NCBI GenBank assembly: GCA_021845805.1
Contig: JAJZVD010000003.1
Coordinates: forward strand, 1 to 64,000
Source: Pseudomonadota bacterium
GTDB lineage: Bacteria > Pseudomonadota > Alphaproteobacteria > Rhodobacterales > Rhodobacteraceae
Length of the DNA: 64,000 nucleotides
Direction: 5' to 3'
This document shows positions 1 to 10,454 of the stretch, in pieces. A model generated the notes under the pieces. That model was not told where the DNA came from. It worked only from the letters and a program-made list of their open reading frames with translations, and ran no database searches. The position numbers and the translations under genes were made by a program. Positions within the stretch are counted from its first letter, which is position 1. Every line of letters starts with the position of its first letter.

Positions 1-74
1 CCCCCGATTTTCCTGTATCCGCGCGCCATCTGCGACGTGAGGCCCCCACCCCCGGGCACATGCGAAGGATAGGG

Positions 75-124
75 GGCGGCGGCAATGGGGCCGCCAGAGG
101 AGAGGGGCCGGAGGGCCGGACCCC
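75..124 (+). promoter_or_regulatory. pnp 5' leader with two GC-rich hairpins
   Basis: Two inverted repeats lie just upstream of pnp. GGCGGC at 75-80 pairs with GCCGCC at 90-95, and GGGGCCGG from 104 pairs with CCGG plus CCCC ending at 124, with one bulged base. In E. coli the pnp leader folds into hairpins processed by RNase III and used for PNPase autoregulation. A similar role here is inference from position. The second hairpin sits immediately before the ribosome-binding site. Confidence 0.4.
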
Positions 125-140
125 CCAGAGGAAACGACAG

Positions 141-2285
<2,145 letters not shown>

Positions 2286-2308
2286 GCCTCTCCTCGCTCG
2301 CCCATCCT

Positions 2309-2331
2309 GCTCCGGGCGCCCAGCCCGGAGC
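2309..2331 (+). terminator. Hairpin terminator after pnp
   Basis: A perfect 9-bp stem (GCTCCGGGC pairing with GCCCGGAGC) with a 5-base loop lies 23 bases after the pnp stop. There is no T-tract, so it may act as an mRNA 3' end stabiliser or a weak terminator. Confidence 0.5.
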
Positions 2332-2350
2332 GCATCAGGTTGAACGCCCC

Positions 2351-2440
2351 ATGCTTCAGGCCCTGCTCCGTCGGCTGCTTCCCGGTCTGCATAGCAAATG
2401 CAGCAACCATGTGCCCAACAAAATCCGACGCCAAACATGA
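2351..2440 (+). pseudogene. Chimeric 29-codon ORF: possible native gene start cut by the insert
   Basis: An ATG at 2351 opens a GC-rich reading frame typical of this genome (MLQALLRRLLPGLHS). The composition turns abruptly AT-rich at about 2395, and the frame ends at 2440. The TGA overlaps the ATG at 2437 of the next gene. I read this as the surviving first codons of a native gene whose remainder was replaced by foreign DNA. The original product cannot be named. It could instead be a chance leader ORF. Confidence 0.35.
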
Positions 2441-4289
2441 TACCGCGCTGGAAACTGGTTCGAGAACTAAAACGCCTTAAAATGCAATTCAGCCAATGGT
2501 ACTGGTTTGCTTTTGGACCACTACTACGGCACCTCTACGATTTGAACCGCACGAAGACGCTTAAGGTGTCCAAGGGCAGGATAGAGCTCCGCCGAGACGC
2601 TGCAATTGTCCTGATTTATCAACCCACGGGCCTCCTTGACTCTCTTTTTCTGGAACTTGACCATCTTACTGCAAATGGGTTTAGCCCAATTGTTGTCTCA
2701 AACGCAAGATTGTCAGACGCTGACCTGCAACGGGCCATTAGCCACGCCTCCGTAATAATTCAGCGACCCAACTACGGGTATGACTTTGGGGGGTATAGGG
2801 ATGGAATACTTTACCTCAAGGAAACTGGTATTAAACTGGAAAATCTCATCGTCAAGAATGACAGTATTTGGTTTCCATTGACGCCTGACTGTTCGCTCCT
2901 GAAAGATGCGCGCGCCTCAAAAGCTGACATCTACGGAATATTTTACAATCGAATAGAAAAGCAAGAACATCGGTCGCATATTCAATCATACTTCTACAGA
3001 TTTGGTCCAGGGCTAACGCAAAGCCCAACATTTCTACAGTACTGGAAGACCATTACACTCACAAACAACAAGTATATGGTTATTCGTCAGAACGAAATAA
3101 AACTAACCCATTGGTTCAAGAAGAGGGGGTATACCATAGATTACCTGCATGACCTAAAGGATATGCAGGCAGCAATGGCCTCACTGAGTGACAATGATTT
3201 GCGCGTCGTGCTACAATATCAAGGCCTCGTCGACACCCGTCACGCCACAGCCCTCTCACATCTCCTAAGCATGCCTGCCGATGATGAGTGGAGAAAAGCA
3301 GCCGACAAGCTGATCTCAGAAAGGGGCATTGGAAAATACTACCTGATTTCCCATCCGCTTATCCTTTTTGGAAAAATGAGCTCGCCATTCCTCAAGAAGG
3401 ATCGGCAACCTATGTATAGATATCAGCGGCGCGAGATCATGGAGCTTGGGCTCGATGAGAGGATTCAAGAACCAATTCGAACTGAAATTCGCGAGTGGGA
3501 CGCCTAGCGGCAATAAAGGGCTCCATAATAGCAGGGACGATCAGCGGCATATTGAATTTTTTTATAAAATTTGTAAGATGTGAAATCGATTGAACAGACG
3601 GGGGCGAGAGTGATGAGCCAGAGGCGGAAACTACTTCAGTCACAAGAGAAGCTGCTGAATCTCGCCCGGAGCGACCCAAGCGCGCTATATACTAAGGAGT
3701 ACTATGATAGTGGCCTCACTGTCTCTGGCTACACTGTATACGGTCGTTTCGAGCCTTGGCTGTCGTTCTTCGGCAAGATCGCCGAAAAGGTCGTTAAGAA
3801 GTATCGACCAAAGACAGCCGTAGACATCGGCTGTGCCTTCGGCTTACTGACCGAAGCTTTAGTCGACCGCGGAGTCGATGCCGTAGGTTTCGACATTTCC
3901 GAGTTTGCCATAACCCAAGCTCGTGAAGATATGCGGGATCGGCTGAAGGTGCACCCAATCACAGAGCCAATACCACTCTGCGATGGCAAGAGATATGATC
4001 TGGCAATCTGCATTGAAGTTCTTGAGCATTTACCGCCGGAGCACACTGAACTCGCTGTAAAGAACCTATGTGCATGTGCTGACAGGATCATTTTTTCATC
4101 TACGCCTGATGATTTTGACGAGCCTACTCATTTCAATGTGCGCACTACTGAGGAATGGCTCAATCTGTTCGCACAGCAAGGATTTCTTCCGCCACGGAAG
4201 AGCGCCGCAACCTACATTTCAGCGAACGCTCGGGTCGTCGAGCGTGCGGCAGAAAGGCGCCCGTTCTGGCTAAGTCTTCTCTCGCGCTG
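2395..4289 (+). other. AT-rich insert carrying two surface-glycan-type genes
   Basis: From about 2395 to 4289 base composition and codon use change sharply. Codons ending in A or T are frequent (aaa, att, aat, tat), whereas the flanking genes almost always end in G or C. The region contains a rhamnan-synthesis F-like gene and a methyltransferase. Its right edge coincides with the first surviving codons of a truncated GT25 gene. No transposase, integrase or flanking direct repeat is visible, so homologous replacement within a glycan locus is more likely than an insertion sequence. The edges are estimated from composition only. Confidence 0.65.
2437..3507 (+). CDS. Rhamnan synthesis F (RgpF)-like glycan biosynthesis protein
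   Basis: The 356-residue product contains YGYDFGGYRDGI near residues 113-124, a hallmark of the RgpF family (rhamnan synthesis F; glycan assembly in bacterial cell-surface polysaccharides). It also has NDSIWFPL a little later, another recognisable family segment. I chose the ATG at 2437 because the product then begins MIPRWKLVRE, as I recall for relatives. An earlier ATG at 2398 adds 13 unrelated residues, and neither has a clear ribosome site. Codon use is markedly AT-rich compared with pnp, indicating horizontal acquisition. It probably adds or modifies sugars of a surface polysaccharide; the exact substrate is unknown. Confidence 0.8.
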   Translation: MIPRWKLVRELKRLKMQFSQWYWFAFGPLLRHLYDLNRTKTLKVSKGRIELRRDAAIVLIYQPTGLLDSLFLELDHLTANGFSPIVVSNARLSDADLQRAISHASVIIQRPNYGYDFGGYRDGILYLKETGIKLENLIVKNDSIWFPLTPDCSLLKDARASKADIYGIFYNRIEKQEHRSHIQSYFYRFGPGLTQSPTFLQYWKTITLTNNKYMVIRQNEIKLTHWFKKRGYTIDYLHDLKDMQAAMASLSDNDLRVVLQYQGLVDTRHATALSHLLSMPADDEWRKAADKLISERGIGKYYLISHPLILFGKMSSPFLKKDRQPMYRYQRREIMELGLDERIQEPIRTEIREWDA

Positions 4290-4290
4290 A
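3613..4290 (+). CDS. Class I SAM-dependent methyltransferase
   Basis: The product shows a Rossmann-fold methyltransferase core. Motif I is VDIGCAFGLL near residues 71-80, followed by the acidic VGFDIS strand end, and ICIEVLEHLPPE is motif IV-like. Such enzymes next to glycan genes often methylate sugars, but the substrate here is not evident. The ATG at 3613 follows GGGGCGAGAG; a GTG at 3580 would add 11 residues and is possible. Its AT-rich codons match the preceding RgpF-like gene, so both probably arrived together. The stop codon falls exactly where GC-rich native sequence resumes. Confidence 0.8.
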   Translation: MSQRRKLLQSQEKLLNLARSDPSALYTKEYYDSGLTVSGYTVYGRFEPWLSFFGKIAEKVVKKYRPKTAVDIGCAFGLLTEALVDRGVDAVGFDISEFAITQAREDMRDRLKVHPITEPIPLCDGKRYDLAICIEVLEHLPPEHTELAVKNLCACADRIIFSSTPDDFDEPTHFNVRTTEEWLNLFAQQGFLPPRKSAATYISANARVVERAAERRPFWLSLLSR

Positions 4291-4892
4291 GTTTCTTGTT
4301 CAACCCCCTACGCGGCGGGGAAATCGGCTGCTATCTCAGCCATCTGGATTGCGCGCGCCGGTTTTTGACCACCGGGCAGCCCATCGGGCTGGTGATGGAA
4401 GACGACATCCGTCTGATGCCCGCGGCGGCGCAGGTGCTGCCGCAGATCGTGGACTGGCTGCGCGCCCAACCCGATGACTGGGATATGGTCAACCTTGGCC
4501 CCGCCAAGCACAAGATGTTCACGCCGGTGCATGACTTCGACGCCGGGGGGCAAAGCATCGCGATGACCCGTGCGCATTACTTCCCGATGTCGGCCACCGC
4601 GATCCTGTGGTCGCGGCGCGGGGCGCAGAGCTTCGTGGCCGGACATCGCCGGATCTTTGCGCCGCTTGACAACTACTACCGCCACTGGATGACGAAGACA
4701 GACCGCGGCCTTGCCGTCTGGCCCCCCATCGTGGCCGTCACGGGCGTGCTGAGCGACATCGCGCCGCTGACCGCGGGCAACCGGTCCAGCGAGGGGCGGC
4801 ATCCGCTTTACGGGCTGATCAAGCAGCGGCGGCTGCTGACCTACAAGGCGCTGGCCTGGCTGCACCGCGCGGCCTATCGCCGCCGCCGCTGA
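4290..4892 (+). pseudogene. 5'-truncated glycosyltransferase family 25 gene
   Basis: The reading frame encodes the central and C-terminal part of an LPS-type family 25 glycosyltransferase. It has GGEIGCYLSHLDCARRF, then VMEDDIRL (an acidic, metal-binding-type motif), then a second-half LDNYYRHW segment. Intact members have several tens of residues, including the VINLDR-type start, before GEIGC; here that part is absent. The open frame continues upstream only as an out-of-frame overlap with the methyltransferase gene, with foreign codon use. No convincing start codon lies in the native part. It is most likely inactivated by the upstream replacement, unless translated from within the methyltransferase gene (ATG at 4155). 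Confidence 0.7.
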
Positions 4893-4898
4893 CGCCCC

Positions 4899-4915
4899 GG
4901 GGGGCCGCGCCCCCC
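4899..4915. terminator. Convergent GC hairpin
   Basis: Six Gs pair with six Cs around the loop CCGCG, between the GT25 remnant and the convergent peroxiredoxin gene. No T-tract follows on either strand. Confidence 0.35.
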
Positions 4916-4931
4916 AGGGTCTTCAGGCGCC

Positions 4932-5585
4932 TTACTTCCCCGCCTTCGCGAACCGCAGGTAGGGCAGCTTCACGTCGATCTCGCCGAACTTGGCGCGGGC
5001 CTGCTCGTCGTTGAGGCTCAGCGCCACGATCACGTCCTGGCCCGGCACCCAGTTGGCGGGGGTGGCGACCGGCACGCCGTCGGTGGCGCGCACGGCGTCG
5101 AGCGCGCGCAGCACCTCGGCAAAGTTGCGGCCCACGCTCATCGGGTAGGTCATCGTCAGCCGCACCTTCTTGTCGGGCCCGATGATGAAGACGGTGCGCA
5201 CGGTCGCCGAATGGGCGGGGGTGCGGCCGTCGGGCAGGTAGGCGTCGGCGGGCAGCATGTCGTAAAGCTTCGCCACGGTCAGCGAGGTGTCGTCGATGAT
5301 CGGGAAGTTGGCGGGGGCGCCCGCGAAGGCCTCGATGTCGCGCTTCCACTTCATGTGGTCATCCACGCTGTCGACCGAGATGCCCATGACCTTGGTGTTG
5401 CGGGCCTCGAATTCCCCGGCAAGCTGGGCCACGGCGCCGAACTCGGTCGTGCAGACCGGGGTGAAATCCTTGGGGTGGCTGAACAGGATCGCGTAGCCGT
5501 CCCCGATCCAGTCATGCAGGGTGATGGTCCCGTTGGTCGAATTGGCGGTGAAGTTCGGAGCGATGTCGTTGATGCGGAGTCCCAT
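4932..5585 (-). CDS. 1-Cys (Prx6-type) peroxiredoxin
   Basis: Peroxiredoxins of this class reduce hydrogen peroxide and alkyl hydroperoxides in the cytoplasm. The 217-residue protein has the peroxidatic cysteine in FTPVCTTE at Cys45. It also has the long C-terminal arm typical of Prx6 (FSHPKDFTP start, DGRTPAHSATVRTVFII, and YPMSVGRNFAEVLR). The start at 5585 follows GAGGAAAAC, a strong ribosome site; longer upstream reading is unsupported. It is transcribed divergently from the aldehyde dehydrogenase gene, sharing about 140 bp of upstream DNA. A stress-regulated promoter is plausible, but I see no defined operator. Confidence 0.93.
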   Translation of the reverse strand: MGLRINDIAPNFTANSTNGTITLHDWIGDGYAILFSHPKDFTPVCTTEFGAVAQLAGEFEARNTKVMGISVDSVDDHMKWKRDIEAFAGAPANFPIIDDTSLTVAKLYDMLPADAYLPDGRTPAHSATVRTVFIIGPDKKVRLTMTYPMSVGRNFAEVLRALDAVRATDGVPVATPANWVPGQDVIVALSLNDEQARAKFGEIDVKLPYLRFAKAGK

Positions 5586-5724
5586 GCGTTTTCCTCGGAT
5601 CGCGGTTTCTGCCATGCGGCAGAGATAGTGCCTCGTCCGGCCGAATGCGACCCCCGATGTCGGCCCGGCGCCTTGCCGACACAGGGCGGGGGTGACATGG
5701 TGCGCCCGACCGATGGAGGGAAAA

Positions 5725-7164
5725 ATGATCAAGAAGCACGACTTCTTCATTGACGGGCGCTGGGTGGCGCCGCTTCAGCCGCATGATTTCCCGGTGATCG
5801 ACCCCTCGACCGAGGACGTCTGCGCCTCGATCTCGCTGGGCTCCGCCGCCGATGCCGACCGCGCGGTCGCGGCCGCCAAGGCCGCCTTCGCGGGCTGGTC
5901 GGCGACGCCGCCCGCCGAACGGCTGGCGCTGGTGGAGCGGGTCCTTGCGATCTACGAGCGCCGCGCCGAAGAGATGAGCCAGGCCATCAGCCTGGAAATG
6001 GGTGCTCCGATCGACATGGCGCGCCGGTCGCAGACGCCCTCGGGGACCTGGCACATCACGAATTTCATCACCGCCTTCAAGCAGATGGAATTCATCCGCC
6101 CGCTCGGGCCACACGCCCCGAACGACCGCATCGCGCTGGAGCCCATCGGCGTCGCGGGGCTGATCACGCCGTGGAACTGGCCGATGAACCAGGTCTCGCT
6201 CAAGGTGATCCCGGCGATCCTGGCGGGCTGCACCATGGTGCTCAAGCCGTCGGAAATCTCGCCGCTGTCGTCGCTTCTCTTCGCCGAGATCATGGAAGAG
6301 GCAGGCACCCCCGCGGGCGTGTTCAACCTGGTGAACGGCGATGGCCCCGGCGTGGGCAACCGGTTGTCGTCCCACCCGGATGTCGACATGATCTCGTTCA
6401 CCGGCTCGACCCGGGCGGGCATAGCGATCACCAAGGCCGCGGCCGACACGCTGAAGCGGGTCTGTCTGGAACTGGGCGGCAAGGGCGCGAACCTGGTCTT
6501 TGCCGATGCCGATGCCGCGGCGGTGGAACGGGGGGTGAAGCACTGCTTCAACAACTCGGGTCAAAGCTGCAACGCGCCCACGCGGATGCTGGTTGAACGG
6601 TCGATCTATGATCAGGCGGTCGAGATCGCCCGCCAGGTGGCCGAGTCGACAAAGGTCGGACCGGCGCATGAGGCGGGCGGGCATATCGGGCCGGTCGTCA
6701 GCCAGATGCAGTACGACAAGATCCAGGGCCTGATCGAAAAGGGCATCGCCGAAGGCGCCCGGCTGGTGGCCGGCGGCCCGGGGCGGCCCGAACACCTGAA
6801 CCGCGGCTATTTCGTGCGCCCCACCGTCTTTGCCGATGTGACGCCGGGCATGACCATCGAGCGCGAGGAAATCTTCGGCCCGGTCCTGTCGATGATCCCC
6901 TTCGACACCGAGGAAGAGGCGGTGCGGATCGCCAATGACACGCCCTATGGCCTGACCAACTATGTCCAAAGCCAGGATGGCGCGCGCCGCAACCGGCTGG
7001 CCCGCCGCCTGCGGTCGGGCATGGTCGAGATGAACGGCAAATCCCGCGCCGCGGGATCGCCCTTCGGCGGGGTCAAGGCCTCGGGCCGCGCGCGCGAGGG
7101 CGGCCATTGGGGGATCGAGGAGTTCCTCGAGGTCAAGGCGATCTCGGGCTGGGCGGCCGAATAG
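5725..7164 (+). CDS. NAD(P)-dependent aldehyde dehydrogenase
   Basis: This enzyme oxidises aldehydes to carboxylic acids. The 479-residue length is typical. It has ITPWNWPMNQ in the cofactor-binding region, FTGSTRAG, the general-base glutamate in LELGGKGANL (Glu249), the catalytic cysteine in NSGQSCNAP (Cys282), and EEIFGPVLS. The ATG at 5725 follows GGAGGG. The substrate is not readable from sequence; broad aldehyde detoxification is a fair guess. It is divergent from the peroxiredoxin gene and convergent with the BNR-repeat gene, so it is probably monocistronic. Confidence 0.93.
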   Translation: MIKKHDFFIDGRWVAPLQPHDFPVIDPSTEDVCASISLGSAADADRAVAAAKAAFAGWSATPPAERLALVERVLAIYERRAEEMSQAISLEMGAPIDMARRSQTPSGTWHITNFITAFKQMEFIRPLGPHAPNDRIALEPIGVAGLITPWNWPMNQVSLKVIPAILAGCTMVLKPSEISPLSSLLFAEIMEEAGTPAGVFNLVNGDGPGVGNRLSSHPDVDMISFTGSTRAGIAITKAAADTLKRVCLELGGKGANLVFADADAAAVERGVKHCFNNSGQSCNAPTRMLVERSIYDQAVEIARQVAESTKVGPAHEAGGHIGPVVSQMQYDKIQGLIEKGIAEGARLVAGGPGRPEHLNRGYFVRPTVFADVTPGMTIEREEIFGPVLSMIPFDTEEEAVRIANDTPYGLTNYVQSQDGARRNRLARRLRSGMVEMNGKSRAAGSPFGGVKASGRAREGGHWGIEEFLEVKAISGWAAE

Positions 7165-7171
7165 GGCGCCC

Positions 7172-7185
7172 GCCCCCGCGGGGGC
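7172..7185. terminator. GC-rich palindrome between convergent genes
   Basis: A 14-bp perfect palindrome, GCCCCCGCGGGGGC, fills the gap between the aldehyde dehydrogenase stop and the convergent BNR-protein stop. It could serve both directions, although it lacks a T-tract. Confidence 0.3.
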
Positions 7186-8328
7186 CTACCGCTCCAGCAC
7201 CTCGACGCTCAGGATCGTCGGCAGGTGGCGCGCGATCTCGTGCCAGCGCGCGCCGTCGTCGAAACTGGCAAAGACCGAGCCGGAGTTGGTGCCGAAGAAG
7301 ACAGACGCGACCCTGCCGCCGCCGACCGCCATCGCCTGCCGCAGCACGGTGAAATAGCAGCCGTCCTGCGGCAGCCCGTCGCGCATCGCCTGCCAGCTTT
7401 CGCCACCGTCGCGCGACCGCCAGACCGCCGCGGCGGCGTCGGGCGGGAACCGGCCGGCCATGTCGCCGTTCAGCGGCAGCACCCAGACGGTCTGCGGATC
7501 AGCCGGGTGCACCGCGATGGGAAAGCCGAAATCCGACGGCAGGCCCGCGGTCGCGCTGTGCCAGCTGCGACCGCCATCGGGGCTGCGGAAGACGCCGTGG
7601 TGGTTCTGCTGATACATCAGGTCGCCGGGCGCGCGGGCGATGTTGTGGACACAATGGCCCACGTCATGCCCGCACTCGGCCCCCGGATGCGGCGGATGGT
7701 CAGATGTGTGGTTCGACAGCCGGTTGCGACGCTCCCAGGTGTCGCCGCCGTCCTCGGTGGCGAAGATGCCCGCGGCCGAGATGCCCACCCAGAGCTTCCG
7801 GGGCGCCGCGGGGTCGGCCAGGATGGTGTGCAGCACCAGCCCCGCGCCCCCCGGCTGCCAGTCGGGGCGCGAGGGATGTGCGCTCAGCCCCTCGACCGCC
7901 GCCCAGGTTTCCCCGCCGTCGTCGCTGGCATAAAGGGCTGCGGGCTTCGCCCCCGCCAGCAGCCGCCCCCCGGCCCGGCCCAGCGACCAGAGCGCATCGA
8001 CCGCCCCGGTGAAGGGCGCGGGTGGATCGGGTTCGCGCTTCATGTAGGCGGCAACCCCGGGGTCATTGGCCAGCCATTCGTCCAGCTTGCCGTTCGCGAA
8101 CTTGGCCAGATGCCAGTTGCCGCCCCCGTCGGTGGATCGCCAGACGCCCGCCCCCGTCCACTCGCCCCCGCCCGCGGCCCAGAGATGCCCGGTCGCCGGA
8201 TCGCCGATCACATGGTTGATGGTCCAGCCGTCGCAGAACGGCCCGCGCGCGCGCCAGCGGTCGGCATCGTCGCCACCGTCGAGCAGAAAGGCGCCCTTCG
8301 TCGTCCCCAGAAGCACCGTCGTGGTCAT
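7186..8328 (-). CDS. BNR/sialidase-fold beta-propeller protein
   Basis: The 380-residue protein is built from repeated Asp-box-like segments such as SDDGGETWAAV, TEDGGDTWERR, SPDGGRSWHSA and SRDGGESWQAM. These are typical of BNR/sialidase-type propellers and of YCF48-like families. No signal peptide is apparent, and sialidase catalytic residues cannot be assigned, so an enzymatic role is not claimed. The start at 8328 (MTTTVLLGTTKGAFLL) follows a GGAGGAGG ribosome site; the longer frame to 8364 adds unrelated residues. It is transcribed convergently with the aldehyde dehydrogenase and divergently from the flavoenzyme gene. Confidence 0.75.
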   Translation of the reverse strand: MTTTVLLGTTKGAFLLDGGDDADRWRARGPFCDGWTINHVIGDPATGHLWAAGGGEWTGAGVWRSTDGGGNWHLAKFANGKLDEWLANDPGVAAYMKREPDPPAPFTGAVDALWSLGRAGGRLLAGAKPAALYASDDGGETWAAVEGLSAHPSRPDWQPGGAGLVLHTILADPAAPRKLWVGISAAGIFATEDGGDTWERRNRLSNHTSDHPPHPGAECGHDVGHCVHNIARAPGDLMYQQNHHGVFRSPDGGRSWHSATAGLPSDFGFPIAVHPADPQTVWVLPLNGDMAGRFPPDAAAAVWRSRDGGESWQAMRDGLPQDGCYFTVLRQAMAVGGGRVASVFFGTNSGSVFASFDDGARWHEIARHLPTILSVEVLER

Positions 8329-8463
8329 CGCGTCCTCCTCCGCGTCCCGCGGGAAGGCTAGCACGGACCCGGCGGAAAAACGACATTGCCGCGGGCGGGC
8401 TGTCGCTGCCCGGCCACGCGCCGCTCGGGCGCGGCGCTAGCCTGCCGGGCAGGAGGACCGCCC

Positions 8464-10440
8464 ATGACCGCCCATCCCCGCCTGATGTCGCCCCTGCGCC
8501 TGCGCGGCCAGACCCTGCGCAACCGGATCGTGTTCGGCGGCCACACCGCCAACATGGCCGATGACGGTCTGCCCGGCCCCCGCTTCGGCGGCTATCTGCT
8601 GGAACGCGCGCTGGGCGGCGCGGGCATGATCGTGGCCGAGCCGATGCCCATCCACCCCACCGCGGTGCTGACGCGCGGCAACTTCCGACCCGGCACGGAC
8701 GCGGTGATCCCGCATTTCCGGGCGATCACCGAGCCGGTGAAGGACGCGGGGGCGGTGATCCTGCAACAGCTCTATTCCGTGGGCCAGCACGCCGATGCCG
8801 ACCTGTCCTTCCGCCCCGGCTGGGGCCCCTCGGGGATGCCCAGCTATCACGACAGCGACGGCAGCCACGCGATGACCGAGGCCGAGATCCGGGAACTGAT
8901 CGCCAGCCACACCGCTGCCGCCCGCCGCGCCCAGGCCGCGGGCTTTCAGGGGGTCGAGGTCTGGGCCGCCTATCACTCGCTGCTCGACCAGTTCTGGACG
9001 CCGTGGAGCAACCGGCGCGACGACCGCTGGGGTGGCAGCCTGGAAAACCGCACCCGCCTGTCGCGCACGATCATCGAGGACATCCGCCGTGCCTGCGGCG
9101 AGGATTTCATCGTGGGGCTGGCCATCTCTGTGTCCGAAACCGACCCGGTGACGCTGCGCGGCGAGGCGCTGGCCGAAATCGTGGCGCTGCACGATGCCAC
9201 CGGACATATCGACTATGTGACCTGTGGCGCGGGCGGGTATCTGGATTTCGACCACCTGATCCCCACCTTCGTGCATGGCGAAAAGCTGACCGCACCCTTC
9301 ACCAAGGTGCTGAAGGGGCTTCTGAAACACGCGAAGGTCACGTCCGAGGCGCATGTGCGCACCCCCGACAATGGCGAGGCGATCCTTGCCGCGGGCGAGG
9401 CCGATCTGGTCTCGATCGTGCGCGGCCAGATCGCCGATCCACATCTGGCGCGCAAGACCGCCGAGGGCCGGGCCGACGATGTGCGGGGCTGCATTTCCTG
9501 CAACCAGATGTGCTGGGGGCGGCGCTACCGCGACTACTGGATTTCCTGCCTGGTCAACCCCTCGGTCGGGCGTGAATTCGAATGGGGCGGCGACCGCTTC
9601 ACCCGCGCGGCCCAGCCGAAGCGGGTGCTGGTGGTGGGCGCCGGGCCCGCCGGGCTGGAGGCCGCGCGGGTGGCGGCCGAACGCGGGCACCAGGTCGAAA
9701 TCGTCGAGGCGCAAAGCCAGATCGGCGGGCAGTTCCGGCTGGCCGGGCAGCAGCCGCGGCGGGCGCAGATCCTCGATCTGATGGACTGGTACGAACGGCA
9801 GTTCACGACGCTTCAGGTGAAGCTGACGTTGAACACCTATCTCGAGGCCGACGAGGTGCGGGCCCGCGCGCCCGATGTGGTGATCCTTGCCACCGGCTCG
9901 TTGCCCGACGACGCCTTCACCCAGCGGTGGCAGCCGCAGTTCGACCGTCTGCCGGGGCTTGCGCATGGCCGTGTCTTTTCCCCCGAAGAGGTGATGCGGC
10001 GCGAGGCGCAGATCGGCGCCAGCGTCATCGTCTATGACGAGGGCAGCCACTGGCGCGGCAACGGCACCGCCTGGCATCTGGCCGAACAGGGCAGGCAGGT
10101 GACGCTGGTCACCCCCGAAGCCTTCGTGGGCAAGGAGATCGCCCGCACCAACGCCGACCTGCCGCTGCGACAGCGGCTGGCCCGGCTGGGCGTGCGGGTT
10201 CTGGTGGAACATGACATCGCCGCATGGCACGGCGATGGCGCCACGCTGCGCAACATGCTGACCGGGGAAACCGAACGGGTGGCGGCCAGCGCGCTGGTGA
10301 TGTCGACCACCAACCGCGCCTTCGACCCGCTCTCGGCCGATCTGGCGGGGATGGAGGTGCACCTGATCGGCGATGCCCAGGCCCCACGGCTGGCGCCCTT
10401 TGCCTTCCACGAGGGACGCAAGGTGGCGCTTGACCTCTGA
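8464..10440 (+). CDS. Fe-S/FMN/FAD oxidoreductase of the old yellow enzyme / 2,4-dienoyl-CoA reductase type
   Basis: The 658-residue product has an N-terminal FMN TIM barrel (residues about 1-340). A 4Fe-4S cluster motif follows with cysteines at 343, 346, 350 and 362 (C-X2-C-X3-C-X11-C). A C-terminal FAD/NAD-binding half has VVGAGPAGLEAARVA near residue 390. This architecture is shared by trimethylamine dehydrogenase, 2,4-dienoyl-CoA reductase and demethylases of N-methylated compounds. VWAAYHSLLDQFWTPWSNRR is barrel sequence typical of the family. The substrate is uncertain. The ATG at 8464 follows AGGAGG. It ends convergently with the pseudouridine synthase gene. Confidence 0.88.
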   Translation: MTAHPRLMSPLRLRGQTLRNRIVFGGHTANMADDGLPGPRFGGYLLERALGGAGMIVAEPMPIHPTAVLTRGNFRPGTDAVIPHFRAITEPVKDAGAVILQQLYSVGQHADADLSFRPGWGPSGMPSYHDSDGSHAMTEAEIRELIASHTAAARRAQAAGFQGVEVWAAYHSLLDQFWTPWSNRRDDRWGGSLENRTRLSRTIIEDIRRACGEDFIVGLAISVSETDPVTLRGEALAEIVALHDATGHIDYVTCGAGGYLDFDHLIPTFVHGEKLTAPFTKVLKGLLKHAKVTSEAHVRTPDNGEAILAAGEADLVSIVRGQIADPHLARKTAEGRADDVRGCISCNQMCWGRRYRDYWISCLVNPSVGREFEWGGDRFTRAAQPKRVLVVGAGPAGLEAARVAAERGHQVEIVEAQSQIGGQFRLAGQQPRRAQILDLMDWYERQFTTLQVKLTLNTYLEADEVRARAPDVVILATGSLPDDAFTQRWQPQFDRLPGLAHGRVFSPEEVMRREAQIGASVIVYDEGSHWRGNGTAWHLAEQGRQVTLVTPEAFVGKEIARTNADLPLRQRLARLGVRVLVEHDIAAWHGDGATLRNMLTGETERVAASALVMSTTNRAFDPLSADLAGMEVHLIGDAQAPRLAPFAFHEGRKVALDL

Positions 10441-10454
10441 TCGCGGCGATCAGA
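10436..10454. terminator. Palindrome spanning two convergent gene ends
   Basis: A 19-base palindrome, TCTGATCGC-G-GCGATCAGA, covers the stop codon of the flavoenzyme gene and the end of the pseudouridine synthase gene. It could form a 7-bp stem. No T-tract is present. Confidence 0.35.

Noticed and set aside
5512..7107. Minus-strand open frame of 531 codons opposite aldehyde dehydrogenase
   Set aside because: It is antisense to a clear aldehyde dehydrogenase, with no family features.
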